Positions 33,684 through 45,397 of a DNA stretch of 64,000 nucleotides are shown here, in pieces. Source of the stretch: Rhizomys pruinosus (taxonomy: Eukaryota > Chordata > Mammalia > Rodentia > Spalacidae); contig VZQC01005558.1 of the NCBI GenBank assembly GCA_009823505.1, positions 1,704,969 through 1,768,968 of the forward strand, read 5' to 3'. How positions within the stretch are numbered: the first letter of the stretch is position 1; the number at the start of each line of letters is the position of its first letter. Below the pieces are notes generated by a model. The model had not been told where the DNA came from. It was given only the letters and a program-made list of their open reading frames with translations, and did not search any database. The translations under genes and the position numbers were made by a program.

Positions 33684-34817
33684 CACACATGCACTGTGCA
33701 CATGCATTCTCTAATCAAACACAGTGTTCACATCCGGCTTTTCCCCAACCCCCCCCACAAAGATTATCAAAGATCTCCTGAGCATTTTAAGTGACAGGGT
33801 ACCAATTTCCTCCAGAAACGACCTGGTCCTACTTAGGAAGTGCTGATCATTAGAAAAGTGTTGCACTGGAACAAAGCCTGTCCCCCACTGGGCTAGGCAT
33901 TAGCCTTTGCCCTATGTCCTAAGCCTGTGCAGATGTGAGAACCGCTCTTATGAACCCCTACACCTGCTCTCCAAGTAAATGCTTTACTACTTCAGTCACA
34001 CTTGAGTCTTACTGGTAATTATGTAAAGGAATCACACCTGAATTCATATAAGCCTCACCGACCATCATACCTCCCTGGGAAGAATCAATCACAGCCATTC
34101 CATTCCCCTAGCAACACTCAGTGTTCGACTTCAGTGGAGCTGGCCTCTGGGTTCACACTGCTGGGTGCTTCCTCCCTTAGGGAATCACCAGGGAAACGGA
34201 TCTCACATGCTGTACCTTAACAGGCAGCTGGCCAGCTATCACACTGTTGCCATGGCAACTTACCAATGGTAGGATCATCCTAGAGTAGACTTCACCTTCA
34301 AAGCAATATTGCATATTTTAGCTGTGAAATGGGTAGCAGTTTCAATGGGGGAATAAAGCAGCATATATATTCTCCAGAAAACATCTCTTAAATCCTTTCT
34401 GAATTACAAGAGTCATGTAATTGTTTCCACTGGCCTTTCCTCTTTCTCTCTGTTCATTTAAAAAATCCATGTAAATTTATTTTCCTGTGACAAAAAAAAA
34501 AAAAAGCCAATGTCATAACCTAATATTGCCTTATAGAAATAACGCTTTGGAAACTTAAAAAAAATCTTTTCATTTGATCAAATTGATGCCTCCTACAAAA
34601 TTTAAGTAATATAGTCTTCTGGTCAAAGAAATGAGTAAATATATGAATAAATGCTGTTGTAATATTTTAGACATGCTTTTTTTTCTGAGTGAGAATGTTG
34701 GCACTTAATTTAGAAGCAGTAGTTTGCAATTTCAGTTTCTTGACAGAAGGGGCTGTAATTTTCCAATCTTGTGCTCTAAGAAACTGACACATAATAAGAT
34801 TAATAAATATTGTTGTG
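33684..34817. other. Single-copy sequence, no gene seen
   Basis: A 72-codon open frame at 34002-34220 shows no recognisable domain. A short A run lies at about 34492-34505. Nothing else is recognised. Confidence 0.35.
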
Positions 34818-34828
34818 TGGACAGACGG

Positions 34829-34864
<36 letters not shown>

Positions 34865-35090
34865 ATGGATGGGTACATGGGTAGATGAGTGGATTAGTGG
34901 ATAGGCAGATGAATGGATGGAGAGTTGGTAGATGATTAATAAATGAATATTTGGATGAATTATAAGTTGGTGAGTGGATTGATAGGCAAGTAGATGGATA
35001 GATGGGTAGTAACTGGCAGTAGTAAATGCAGGTGTCCTCAATACTTGACTAGGTATGTTGATATATGGATGGGTGGGTAGATGGTTGTGA
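34818..35090. repeat. (TGGA)n minisatellite-like tract
   Basis: Pure GGAT units at about 34826-34871, then progressively degenerate TGGA/TAGA units to about 35090. The frame repeats give a Ser/His/Pro-rich spurious open frame on the minus strand. Confidence 0.93.
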
Positions 35091-35449
35091 AGAATAGCTG
35101 GAAGCAGCTGTGGTCAGAGTAGGTACAGCTTGTACTTCACAGTTTTCCACACTTTGTCTACATCTATGCATTGTAAACAGTCCAAATGCTTTGCCAACCA
35201 AAACATAAAGGAATCACATTAGCAAGACAAGATAAAGGGATTTACTGGCAAAAGAACTAGCTATTAGGGTCACTCTGAATTACGAGTTGCTAATTTCTAT
35301 ATACTTTGTATTAACTTACAAAAATAAATTTTAGAAGACATAGTCATTAAATACTAAATTTGAAACGGCTTTTCCAGACTATTGAGTGTTTGTGGGTGAT
35401 AATTCTGTAGACAGAGGTGATGGATTTTTGCTATTGTTTGTGTCTCTTA
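35091..35449. other. Single-copy sequence, no gene seen
   Basis: No repeat or coding feature recognised. Confidence 0.4.
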
Positions 35450-35464
35450 AAATTTCTGTTGACA

Positions 35465-35607
35465 ATCCGGGCACACTGTTAATCCCAGCACTTTGGACAC
35501 AGAGACAGGCAGATCTCTGTGGGTTCAAGGCCAGCCTTGTCTAAATAGTGAGTTCCAGGCCAGCTGGGGCTACAGGGAGACCCTGTCTTGAAAAGACCAA
35601 AAACCAA
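35465..35607 (+). mobile_element. B1 SINE
   Basis: Body from atccgggcacactgttaatc to gaccctgtcttgaaaagac. A 15-bp target duplication with one mismatch (aaatttctgttgaca / aaatttatgttgaca) lies at 35450-35464 and 35608-35622. Confidence 0.92.
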
Positions 35608-35622
35608 AAATTTATGTTGACA

Positions 35623-36160
35623 GAAACCTCAGCTAGGATATTGCAAGGAGTGGAACCCTCTTGTCACTAGGCCACAAAGCCTCTTCCTCAACCAGGCCAG
35701 TATCTTTGAAAAGAGGCCCTAGTGCTCCCGCCCTGCCCAATACCTTCTGGTGTGGAGGCTGGAAATGAAGTCCATGGGAGCAAGTATGTGCAGCTTCTCA
35801 CAAGGTGTCTCTATCCACTCTATTTCCTTCTCTGCTAGGTTAAGCAAAATATGACAAAAGGTTCTGGGGACTAATCAGATGATGTAATAACTGTGAAAAT
35901 GCTTTGTGAACACTAAGGTACACTAAGGATTCGATGCTGTGTCTACTTTCCACCAAGGAGCATCCACAGAGCCCTAGTGGAACGCCAGGCACTTCCTGCT
36001 GAACTCACCTGTACCAAGAGTGAGCGCCCCCTCTGGTTGTAGAGGGAACTGGGTAAAGACTCCATTTTCCATTGGATTTTCAAATAGGGCTCACCATGTG
36101 ATACAACGTGGATTAATAAGGTACAGTCTAGAAAACTCATAGCGAGTATTATTTGGTGTC
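35623..36160. other. Single-copy sequence, no gene seen
   Basis: A 65-codon minus-strand frame (35943-36140) has no recognisable domain. Nothing else seen. Confidence 0.35.
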
Positions 36161-36365
36161 AAAGTAGTAATTAAATACAGCAAAAAAGCAAATCAGGTCT
36201 CCTGAATGTTAATCTCATTATCGCCCTCTCAGAGCTACTTGCCAAAAAGTTAACAGCCGTTAAAGCTCTGCAGCTCATCCAATCAGAATATTAAATTAAT
36301 CAGTGTGTCACTGCCATAAATATTGCCAACGGAGCAGATCCTACCGCCATCCAGATCAAAAGGTA
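36161..36365. other. Candidate conserved enhancer-like block
   Basis: Non-repetitive and dense in TAAT homeodomain cores: taatta at 36168-36173, gttaat near 36209, attatc near 36217, and ttaaattaat at 36291-36300 beside a CCAAT at 36279-36283. It ends with ccataaatattgcc and has no open frame. The pattern resembles developmental conserved non-coding elements, but this is inference only. Confidence 0.35.
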
Positions 36366-36408
36366 CATGAAGGCTTTGGGGAAGCTTGTATTATGTTTTT
36401 CACTATTT

Positions 36409-36637
36409 TTTTTTTGTTTTACTTATTATTTCTATTTTATATATGAGTGCCTGCAAGTATGTAAGTGAACCCATGTCATGCAATGCCCACTGAGGTCAAA
36501 AGAGAGTGTCAAATTACCCTGGAACTGGAGTTAAGGGCAGTTGTTAGCTGACATGTGGGTGCTAGGAATTGAACCCAGGTCCTCAGCAGGAGCAGCCGGT
36601 GCTCTTAGTGGCTGAGCTATCTCTCTAGCCCCAATGA
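36409..36637 (-). mobile_element. B3-like SINE next to candidate conserved block
   Basis: Reverse copy: T-rich tail complement, catgtcatgcaatgcccact, then cctggaactggagttaaggg and gctatctctctagcccc. A perfect 12-bp target duplication, ttttcactattt, lies at 36397-36408 and 36638-36649. Single-motif form. Confidence 0.92.
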
Positions 36638-36829
36638 TTTTCACTATTTAATAGACTTTGTCTTCTCAGGATGAAGATAACTCCTCTCTTACCCTACTTT
36701 GCTTGAACTTGTCCCCCTCACAGGATGCTGAGGAGAGCCACGACCTTTGCAGAAACCTGGGTGTCCACATCCAGGACACAGCCCATTTTTGCAATTTCAC
36801 AAATACAGTCTTTCTTATTTTATTCTATT

Positions 36830-37015
36830 TTTTTTGGAACTGAATTTATTTTTTTTATACAAGATTAAATTACAAATTAAATCTAGACCCGTGTCCCCCT
36901 CCCTACCCCCCAATCAGAGCTCATGCATTCTGCCAAACATGTTTTTCATCTTTTTCTCAGTCTCTCTCAAAATTCTCGATGCAGAAGTTGACTGTTTCCG
37001 GACAAATGTAGTCTT
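36830..37015 (-). mobile_element. LINE-1 3' UTR end fragment
   Basis: On the minus strand it reads gagagagactgagaaaaagatg, then gaatgcatgagctctgattg, a G-rich tract and ctagatttaatttgta, matching the 3' UTR at 57.93-58.09 kb in order. The A-rich end is the complement of 36826-36860. Strongly 5'-truncated. Confidence 0.8.
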
Positions 37016-38170
37016 TTGAAATGCTGAAGAGTCACTTGCTGTGTTTCTGGACTTGCATGTGAGACAGTTACTATAGTCACATGCAGAACTGGTGGCCACA
37101 GCCCACCTGGACAGGATGGCATGACCATCTTCTCTACTTGCTAAGGACACACATTGAACTCCAGAAGAGAAATATTACAGAGTGAAGACACTTTTCCTTA
37201 GAGACCCACCAGGCAACTCTCCCAGGACACCTGTCAGCACTAATCAGACCTGAAGGGCAGCACACCTATGCGTACTTCTCAGTCCCTATTTATTTATCTA
37301 GCATGGTCTATGTCAGTGTGGAGCAGAACCGAATATTCAGCATGTAGCTGTAGCGAGCTATGGAACCCCAGCGTGAATAAATCAGGACTTTCTCCTCATG
37401 AAGGCTTTGTCTAGAAGCCTGGCACATCACTGCCCACAGACCAACCGTTCAGGACCAGCACATGGGTAAGTAATTGCGGCCTCATTCTGTAGTAAAAGGC
37501 TGAAAACAAATCAGACCTACTACTCTCCTATTTGAATCTACCAAATGTGCATATTTTCTCTTAATTGTGGTACTGAGATGGGGAGGGCCTCTTTGGGTGA
37601 CAGACAGACAGCAGGGAGTCATGAATATGGATGTGCCCCTGAGAAAATAAATTAGCAGGGGCCAGCCACTCTGGTGAGCCACCTCAGCTGTCTGTCAGCA
37701 GTGGTGTCACAGTGAGGGTCTGTGTTCCATGAATGTGTATGGCAGAGGCTCCACCTGCCACCTAGCTCACTAAATCTTTGGATTATTTTAAGCACTTCAC
37801 AGCAGGCAGATAATTCATCACTAAATCACCAACATTGTGCTAAGGATGAAGCCACACAACCACATATTACTGTTGATTAATGAGTAAAACTAGAGCTCCT
37901 GATGTCACATTTGAGAAGGTGGAAGAAAAGGTGTGTGTTTGACAGGTGAATCCCCCCCACTAAGGGGCATTTGGACCTGGGGTCTGTTCAGAGGACCACA
38001 AGGTGGTAGACTCCTCCCCTCACTCATCTCTGTTTGACTTCAGCTCTGAAGCTACAGGAACTTTTGAAATGCATGTTTATTCACAAATGAGACAAATAAG
38101 TTAACCAAATCAGAACCAACAAATAGAAATTGTCCTGGTGATTGACAAGGAAGTATTTAGGGTTACCTAG
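37016..38170. other. Single-copy sequence with a candidate conserved block
   Basis: No exon or repeat is recognised. At 37750-37900, TAAT-rich, non-repetitive sequence (ttggattattttaagcac, cagataattcatcac, tgttgattaatgagtaaaac) resembles a conserved non-coding element. Confidence 0.3.
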
Positions 38171-38615
38171 CTGTATTTAGTCAGAGTGGTACTTACCCAG
38201 CTGTGTTTAGTCAGAGTGGTGCTTACCCAGCTGTGTTTAGTCAGAGTGGTGCTTACCCAGATGTGTTTAGTCAGAGTGGTGCTTACCCAGCTGTATTTAG
38301 TCAGAGTGGTGCTTACCCAGCTGTGTTTAGTCAGAGTGGTGCTTACCCAGCTGTGTTTAGTCAGAGTGGTGCTTACCCAGATGTGTTTAGTCAGTGTGTG
38401 CATGCTTTGATGAGTTTGGTCAGTATGGTGCTTACCTACCTATGTTTGGTCACTGTGGTAATTACCCAGCTGTGTTAGGTCAGAGGTGTGGTACTTACCT
38501 AGCTGTGTTTAGTCAGTGTGGTGCTTACCCAGCTGTGTTTAGTCAATGTGGTGCTTACTTTACTGTGTTTAGTCAATGTGGTGCTTACCTAGCTCTATTT
38601 CGTCAACCAGGCTCT
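38171..38615. repeat. 30-bp minisatellite with 120-bp higher-order period
   Basis: About 15 units of 30 bases (core agtcagagtggtgcttaccc). The first eight are near identical. Variant positions ctgtattt, ctgtgttt, ctgtgttt, atgtgttt recur in that order at 38171-38261 and again at 38291-38381, which shows duplication of a four-unit 120-base block. Units after about 38400 are degenerate. Because 30 is divisible by 3, several frames stay open; these are not genes. Confidence 0.96.
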
Positions 38616-38770
38616 TGGTTTAGAATCATCTGGATGATCTGTGCCCACAACAGCAGCATAAGGTAACGTGGGTTAGCAGAGCTGCATGATACAGCGTGTT
38701 GTTTGGTCATGGTAACTCTGGTGTGTGTCATACTAGGGCCCTGGCTTGAAGGAGGACTGTCTTCCATAAG
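38616..38770. other. Short single-copy spacer
   Basis: No feature recognised between the minisatellite and the hAT-like repeat. Confidence 0.4.
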
Positions 38771-39062
38771 CTCCGGGTGTCTTGTAGTAGATTAGCAGGT
38801 GGGGCCTTGCTGGAGGAAGCATGTCACTGGGGACTGATTTTGAGAGTTCACCAGCCTTGCCCACTTCCAACATCTCCCTCTGCTTCCTGTGTATGCTTGA
38901 AGACATGAGCCCTCAGCCTTCTGTTCCAAACTGCTCTGCTGCCAGGCCTCCCCATCATGATGGACACTTACCCTTCTGGAGCCATAAGCCAAATAAACTC
39001 TTCCTTCTTATAAATCACCTTGGTCCTGTTTATCACATCAACAGCGAAGTAACTAGCATGCC
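38771..39062 (+). mobile_element. Rodent hAT-like (URR1-type) repeat
   Basis: Has gtggggccttgctggaggaa, the catcatgatggacacttacc block, ccaaataaactcttccttct and the end tatcacatcaacagcg. Same orientation as 14.1 and 30.1 kb. Confidence 0.65.
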
Positions 39063-40960
39063 ACTTTCTCCTTGCCCAAGCGTCAGCTGCTGTTCATCTG
39101 TGACAATAAACTCCAAGCTTCACTTTCCTCTTCTCAGCAGGTACAACTCCTAGAATGTCCCAATAAATACCCAATAAATATTGGTTTTATCAAATGGGGT
39201 TAAGTAGATCACTGCAACCAAATATAAACTATTTGTCTACAAAGAGTATGAAGGAAGAGACCAGAAGATTGCCTAGACTTTGACTTTTAAACCGTTTTTA
39301 AATCATAGCCCCCAGCAGGTTATTTAATGTCTTGACACCTAATTTTTCCTCATCTTCCAAATCTCAAGACTGTTCCCTCATAGGCAGCACAGGGAGATTA
39401 ATATTTGCCTCAGAGGGCAAAAGATATTAATAGGAAATGCCTGCTGAGCGATCCTCTCATCTGAAGCTATTAATACAAAGTGGCTAACATTAGCAGAGCA
39501 CTAGCTTTAGAAAGAAGAGATAATTTGGAATGAGCCTTGGAGAGTCGGCCCTTAGGACATCAATGGGGCACTAGAGATACATGAGGGGACAGAGTCAGCC
39601 ATGGCTGTAAAAGTTCCAGTTTGAGGTTAGCTAAATGAGTCTCTCCAACCAAAGATATAAATCCATGAAGAAGCATTATGTGATATACCTTTGAAGGACT
39701 CATCAGTGCCCAGGGGAGGGTTCCCATTAGTAAGGCCAGCTGCTTAACTCAGTCCAGTGATTTGAATGTTCATCTCATCCATAAGCTCTCTCAAGAGAAA
39801 CTCACAGAATAATGTTTGACCAAATATCTGGGTGCCTGTGGCACAGGGCACTTGACACCATTAGCTATTGCAATGACTCATTTCAAAGCCTCAGCCTCTG
39901 ACACCATAGGATTACAGTCTGTTCTTGACTGCTTTATCCTTTCTCCTGTCCACACACAGGCCTCAATACTTTTCTGCATCAAGGATCCCTTCAACCCATG
40001 CTTCACTGAGCACTGTACAGGGGCTTTCCATGGCATTGTTCAGGATGAGGCAGGAAGGACTTGGAATGGCACAGGGGTACTTCCTAGATCAATCCTTCTC
40101 AGCTTCCTCGTCTTTTCTGACTCCTTTTTCCCTGAAGCATACTCTGCCGCAGCCTGTTGGCTTGTTCACTCCCTTTCAAGGCTGTATGGACACTGACTTG
40201 GCATTGGATGTGGGTATTTCATGGGCACAGGAAAGAGTTTCTGTCTTGGGTAATTGTAGGAAAAGGAAGCAGATAACCAGGACCCATGAGACCCACATCC
40301 ATCTCAGGGCATGGTAAGATGCAGAGGATCGAACCTAGGACACCATTTCAGGGCAGGTCTTTCAACAGAGGTAAGTATCCAAGCCAAAAATAGAAACATG
40401 ACTTTGCTTTATGTGGCCAGTAAGGGAACTTTGTTCTGTGGATTTGACCAAGTTCCTTGTTCCTCCTGTGGATTTTGCTTTTCTGATTCTAAAATAATCC
40501 AGATAGCTCAAAGTTGTATCTCTCAGAGGCACCGTTGAAGGAAAGGGGCATTGAGGACATATCATCCCAGTGCATGGCCCGCAGCAAGTCTTAGACTCAG
40601 TGTTCTTTGTGAGTAGTAGCAGGAGCAACTGGGCCAGAAACATAGTCAAAATTGACATAAGAAAATCAATAATGGTACTATTACATGGAAGAGGACAGCA
40701 AGAGACTCGTGTAGGAAATTTACAGTTAGTTACAAGTGCTTTAATTATCAAAGGAGTAGGCCTGAGAACTGATGGCTCCAGTCCACTAAGGTTGATACGA
40801 ACAAGGTATGGGACCAATAGGAAAAGGTATCATAATTGAAGATTTATGTGACTTGTTTCAGCAACAACTCTCCAAACACATCATAAACGGAATGCACCGA
40901 AGAGGGTTTACACAGCCTCAGAGCCAGTCTGGATCTAGATGTATTTCTCCATGTCTGCCA
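39063..40960. other. Single-copy sequence, one candidate conserved block
   Basis: 39290-39530 is non-repetitive, with repeated attaat cores (gggagattaatatttgcctc, aagatattaataggaaatgc, aagctattaatacaaagtgg), and may be a conserved non-coding element. 39900-40320 and 40362-40817 hold open frames of 126, 130 and 151 codons that overlap on both strands without recognisable domains. Confidence 0.3.
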
Positions 40961-40969
40961 TCAACCTAT

Positions 40970-40970
40970 A

Positions 40971-41009
<39 letters not shown>

Positions 41010-41275
41010 TGTAATATATATATTATATATAATATATATATAGTATATATATACAGTATATATATACTGTATATATATACAGTATATATATACTGTATAT
41101 ATATATATATTACAGTATATATATTATATATATATATATTAGTATAGGTTGATATATATATATATAGTATATATATATATATATAGTATATATATACTGT
41201 ATATATATATACAGTATATATATACTGTAATATATATAGTATATATACTGTAATATATATACATGTATATATATA
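40970..41275. repeat. TA-rich array with palindromic TACTGTA/TACAGTA units
   Basis: A long alternating TA run is interrupted by evenly scattered actgt and acagt motifs in both orientations, for example tatactgtatatatatacag, so the tract is self-complementary at many registers. It adjoins an old LINE-1 fragment on its right. Confidence 0.95.
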
Positions 41276-41339
41276 CATGTAAACATCAGCTACATTGGCA
41301 TATTCCTGTATCATCTATCATCAAGGTATCTATCTGATT

Positions 41340-42440
41340 TACAAATGTTTTGAGCTTGTGTAGAAAATTCTAAAGATTCCACCAAAAAATACTGTTATAC
41401 CGAATAAACACATTCATTAAGATAGTAGGGTAAAAAAATCAACATAATAGAATATCATCAATTTGACACCAACAGTGATCTAAAAGAAAAATAAATCTGG
41501 AAAATAGCCACGGGATTGTATGAAATAAAAAATCTTCCATATACCAAAGTAAATAATGAATAAGTGAAAGCACAGTGCACAGAAAGAATGATCTTTGCTT
41601 ATATATTTATAGCTATTTGTGCAGGAAGGAATTAATATCCAGAATATATAAAGAACACAAAATATAAACACACGGACAAAATTCCAATCAATAAATGGGC
41701 AAATGAGTTGAACAAATAGTTCTCAAAGGAAGAAATATAAATGGCCTATAAATTTATTTTAAATTTTCAATATTCTTAGCTACTATGTGAATAAAAATCA
41801 AAGCCATATTGATATTTCATGTCACCATAATCAGAATGACTTCATCAAGAAAGCAAAGAGCAGCAGCGCTAGTAAGGTTTCAGGGAAACGGACACACTTG
41901 GTTGATGAGAAGGTAAACTGGTGCAGTCACTACGGAAATCAGGGCAGAGATTCTTCTATAAACAAAAATAGAACTACCATATGATACAGTTATTCCACTT
42001 CTTGGTATATATTTGAGGGAATATTTATCAGCATAACACAAAGATGCCTGCACGCAATGATTCAACATATAGAACAGACTTGACGTCCATCAATAGATGA
42101 ACAGATGAAGAAAATGTGGCACATATAACAGAGTTTTATTCAGTCATGAATAGTGAAGTTATGTAATTTCAGGAAAAGAGATGAATCTGGAGTCCAGTTA
42201 AATGAAATAAGTCAGGCCCAATACAAATATATCACATTTCCTCTCATATTCAGCAGAATGTGAATAAGAGGGGGTATTTAGGAAGACAAAGGGAACTACT
42301 AGGCTAGAGGATGAGGACAAGGGGGGAATCGAGGGCTGAATGTGGTCAAAGGAGAGATGAGAGTACAAAGACGTCATAAAGAAGGCCGTTATTTTACACA
42401 ATGGAAGTATGCTAATTAAAGAGTGAAAATGTGCCTTGCT
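41340..42440 (+). mobile_element. Old LINE-1 fragment, ORF2 to 3' end
   Basis: A patch like gaaaattctaaagattccac (41365-41384) and accaacagtgatctaaaag (41468-41486) follows the post-RT order of ORF2. The C-terminal half follows (gaactaccatatgatacag, gaaaatgtggcac) and then a 3' UTR with ggaagacaaagggaactact and gatgaggacaagggggga. An internal deletion separates the first two patches. Much older than the copy at 60 kb. Confidence 0.75.
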
Positions 42441-43119
42441 TGGCAGAGATGGACTTTTCCTTGTTATTGTGACCCAAACAATACAGTATGCCTCTTTCCA
42501 TGGCCCAGCATTGTCTTGGATATTATAAGTAATCTGGAGATGGTTTAGAGTATAAAGGATAGAGGGAGGTTCCAGGCAACCAGCAGGTGATTTTATGTAA
42601 GACACCTGAGTTTCTGTGGATTTCCTTACTAGGGAGTTTCTGGAATCAGTTCTCAGTAGTTTTGAAGGGACCAGCCTAACAGTCATTTTATCACACATAC
42701 AAGTGTCAGTATCAAAATATCATTACTGTGCTGCACAACTACCAATATGATAAACATGAATTAGGAAAGAAATACTTTAGAAATCAAGCTTGACACACAG
42801 ATTCTACTTTCCTGTTAGGCATCTGAATGGGGTAGCTTCACTTATATCCGGGAGCACCAGAATGGTTTCAGGTTATCAAGCCAAGTGTTTGTTGGTGCCC
42901 AGTCCTCTGGACTTTATAAAGAGAGGTACAGTGTCTTTTCACTGAGGGAGTGGATGCTCCTGATGACCTCCACATGCTAACCCAGGACAGAGCAAATCCA
43001 CTTCCCCCTTGAGAGTGCTGAGGAGACAGTGAGCTGGAGTACTGAACCTTAAATCTAACAGCTCTCCTAAAGATACGGAAGTTGGAAGAAAGTACATATC
43101 CTTTGTGGCTCCAAGATCA
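42441..43119. other. Single-copy sequence, no gene seen
   Basis: Contains a TATA-like tttataaagag at about 42914 but no other promoter evidence. A 166-codon minus-strand frame (42198-42698) lies partly over LINE-1 3' UTR, so it is not credible. Confidence 0.35.
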
Positions 43120-43360
43120 CAGCTACAGATAAGAATTTGGGTGAATGGTGAAACTACAGCAATATAGACTGGACACTTATTTGATCAATTTGATTGAACA
43201 TACAAGCCCCCCAGCTGGATGGTGGGACTCTTGGGCTGTGTGGGTTTGGGCACAACTGCTTGCAAATTGGTTTTACATGAAGGATGCTTGTACTCATAAA
43301 TTATTACTTATTCTTAAAAAATGAAAAAAATAAAATATTTTTAAATAAAAAAAGAATAAA
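43120..43360 (+). repeat. Unclassified A-tailed repeat, copy 3 (3' end)
   Basis: Matches the reverse complement of about 6287-6445 in order: gacacttatttgatcaattt, ccagctggatggtggga, acaactgcttgcaaattggt. It ends in an A-rich tract at 43312-43360. This orientation shows the A tail downstream. Confidence 0.6.
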
Positions 43361-43779
43361 GTCACAGTGGGACTGTGCTAAAAAACAATGAGCAGTGGAG
43401 AGAGATTCGTCTCACATCCTCAGGTGCAAGGACATGGGAAAACAGCAATTTCAATTCAGATTCCTGGTCTTTTGAAAAGTGTGGGAACAGCAGCTTGCCT
43501 GCAGTCTTTCTGGAGTATTCCATGCACTTGTGGCCGGTGTTGCCTCATGCTGGCTGACGTGGGGCAGCATCCACATATCCCTTCTGAATGTTGCTAAGAA
43601 GAGTTTTGTAAATTTAGTTTGTATTTGTCCACCAGTGGAAGCAGTTATTTGAAAGTAAGATCTCTGTTTATAAGGTTCAAAATTTCTTTATTTCTAAGCT
43701 GTTTATGAAGAAATGCATAACCTTGTAAAGAATTCTTTTAAATGCTTGTATTTGACAAGAACATTTGGAGGAAACTCCA
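43361..43779. other. Single-copy sequence, no gene seen
   Basis: No recognised feature; two short overlapping open frames are likely chance. Confidence 0.4.
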
Positions 43780-43787
43780 CACACACA

Positions 43788-43829
<42 letters not shown>
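43779..43829. repeat. (CA)n microsatellite
   Basis: About 24 CA units with one TA interruption. Confidence 0.97.
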
Positions 43830-43831
<2 letters not shown>

Positions 43832-45390
43832 TTTTGAATTTCTTGCCTGTTGAGATTTAGTTTCTCCTTAGGGATCCCTCACTAATTAATACTGTCATCT
43901 CCATACTGAGCTAGTGTTGGCAAACACTGTTACTTCAAAGGACATTCAACCAAAGCCTCTGACTCCAGTGCTGTCAACATTCAGGACTGGACAGTTTGTT
44001 GCAGGGTCTTCCCAGAGTCTATAAAATGCAAAGCAGGATTCTTGGTCTCTTCCCAATTGATGACAGCAGTGTTTTATTCCAGGTTCAACAAGGGGATAAA
44101 AAGGTCTCCAGACATTATGAATGCTCCCTCCTCCCTTACTCCACTAACAGGAATTTATCTTTTGCCATAATTCATTTTCTTACTGGGGTTGAATACTGGA
44201 ATTTTACTGAAGGCTTAAAGAAAATGAAATGACAGTAATTATAAACAGGCATATGAAGTTGACTTAGTATATTTTAAAATACACCTCATATATTCAGCCT
44301 CTTCTTGGCTTCTCTTGAAAGTTCAGGAAAGGGATGTTCACTGAAGAAATCCCATAGTTTTCGATAACTGGTGCAAGGAACAGGTACTTTCTTCATGGAA
44401 ATCCCACTTCATCATGCTTTCCCTCTTTCTTCAGAGAGCTAAATACTGTCCAAACACACCTAGCCCAGACCATCCTTCCAGACACTCTGCAACAATACAA
44501 GGGAGAGGGACATTTCCCTCTGTTGACACCTCTGTCTATCATACTATAAAAATAATGACTATCTAATGGTAAGTTGTTGTTTTGAATTTTCCAGAAGAAA
44601 GTCTGAAGACATCTGAATTTAGAGTGCTACTGCACAAATAATGTAAAACTATTACTTTCTAGGTACCATGAAGGTCCATGGACCACGACTACAGCACTAA
44701 GATGGGTTAGCCCGTATAGTATATAATTAGATATCCTGAGTATTACACCTCTCTGCACATCCATCTTCCTGGTGTCTCATGTCTTACGAGGCTCTTCAGA
44801 ACCTCCATTTGTCACTGGGAAATACCATCCTAAGAGGAAGACCTGGATTTCCTTTAGGAAATCAAATTTCTGCCTCTTTGCTCCATTTTTTTCCCAAAGA
44901 ATACTAATTATTTTAAACATATTGTTTTGCTTCATCAAAATTGTGATCTTTAATTTGGTTTCTTAATTTATGAAAGAAATGCACAGTGTTTCATAGGATA
45001 ACCAACTGCAGACTTTTCCTTTGCTTCTATTTTTAACTATGGTATATTTCATGCTTAAAGCAGGACACATACCAAGGCTATTAGGAGCTAAATCACTCAA
45101 ATGCTCTTCAAATACACTGTCCAGGAGACTTTGATCTTGTTAACTGACTCTGCAGTGATAACCAGGAGCTTAGTTAGACTACTCTGATTGCAACCAGGGA
45201 GCTCAGCCTGTCCTGCTCCACACAGATGCCTGGGAGCTAGACCAGGAAGGCAGGTGGGCTATTTGATAAACCCAATTATGAGGAGATAGCAAGTATAGGC
45301 CTACCATTTAGGATGCCCAAGTTAGTTTGTTCATTTGGCCAAATTCTTTATATCACTCTCAAGTCATTTGAACCCCCAAAGAAAAGTAAG
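43830..45390. other. Single-copy sequence, no gene seen
   Basis: AT-rich, non-repetitive as far as can be told by eye. Short open frames show no domains. Confidence 0.35.
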
Positions 45391-45397
45391 GGTTGTT

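Noticed and set aside
34667..35041. 124-codon Ser/His/Pro-rich frame on the minus strand
   Set aside because: It is read from the degenerate TGGA tandem repeat and is an artefact of the four-base period.
38203..38478. Repeat protein encoded by the minisatellite
   Set aside because: The 30-base period keeps several frames open on both strands by arithmetic alone; no start context or flanking exon.
38171..38615. CRISPR-like array of 30-base repeats
   Set aside because: Units are directly adjacent with no unique spacers, there are no cas genes, and the DNA is mammalian. It is a minisatellite.
40362..40817. 151-codon minus-strand open frame as a possible membrane protein
   Set aside because: It has a hydrophobic stretch, but 75- and 89-codon frames on the opposite strand overlap it, and no gene signals are seen.
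42198..42698. 166-codon minus-strand open frame
   Set aside because: Half of it is antisense to an old LINE-1 3' end, so it cannot be an independent conserved gene.
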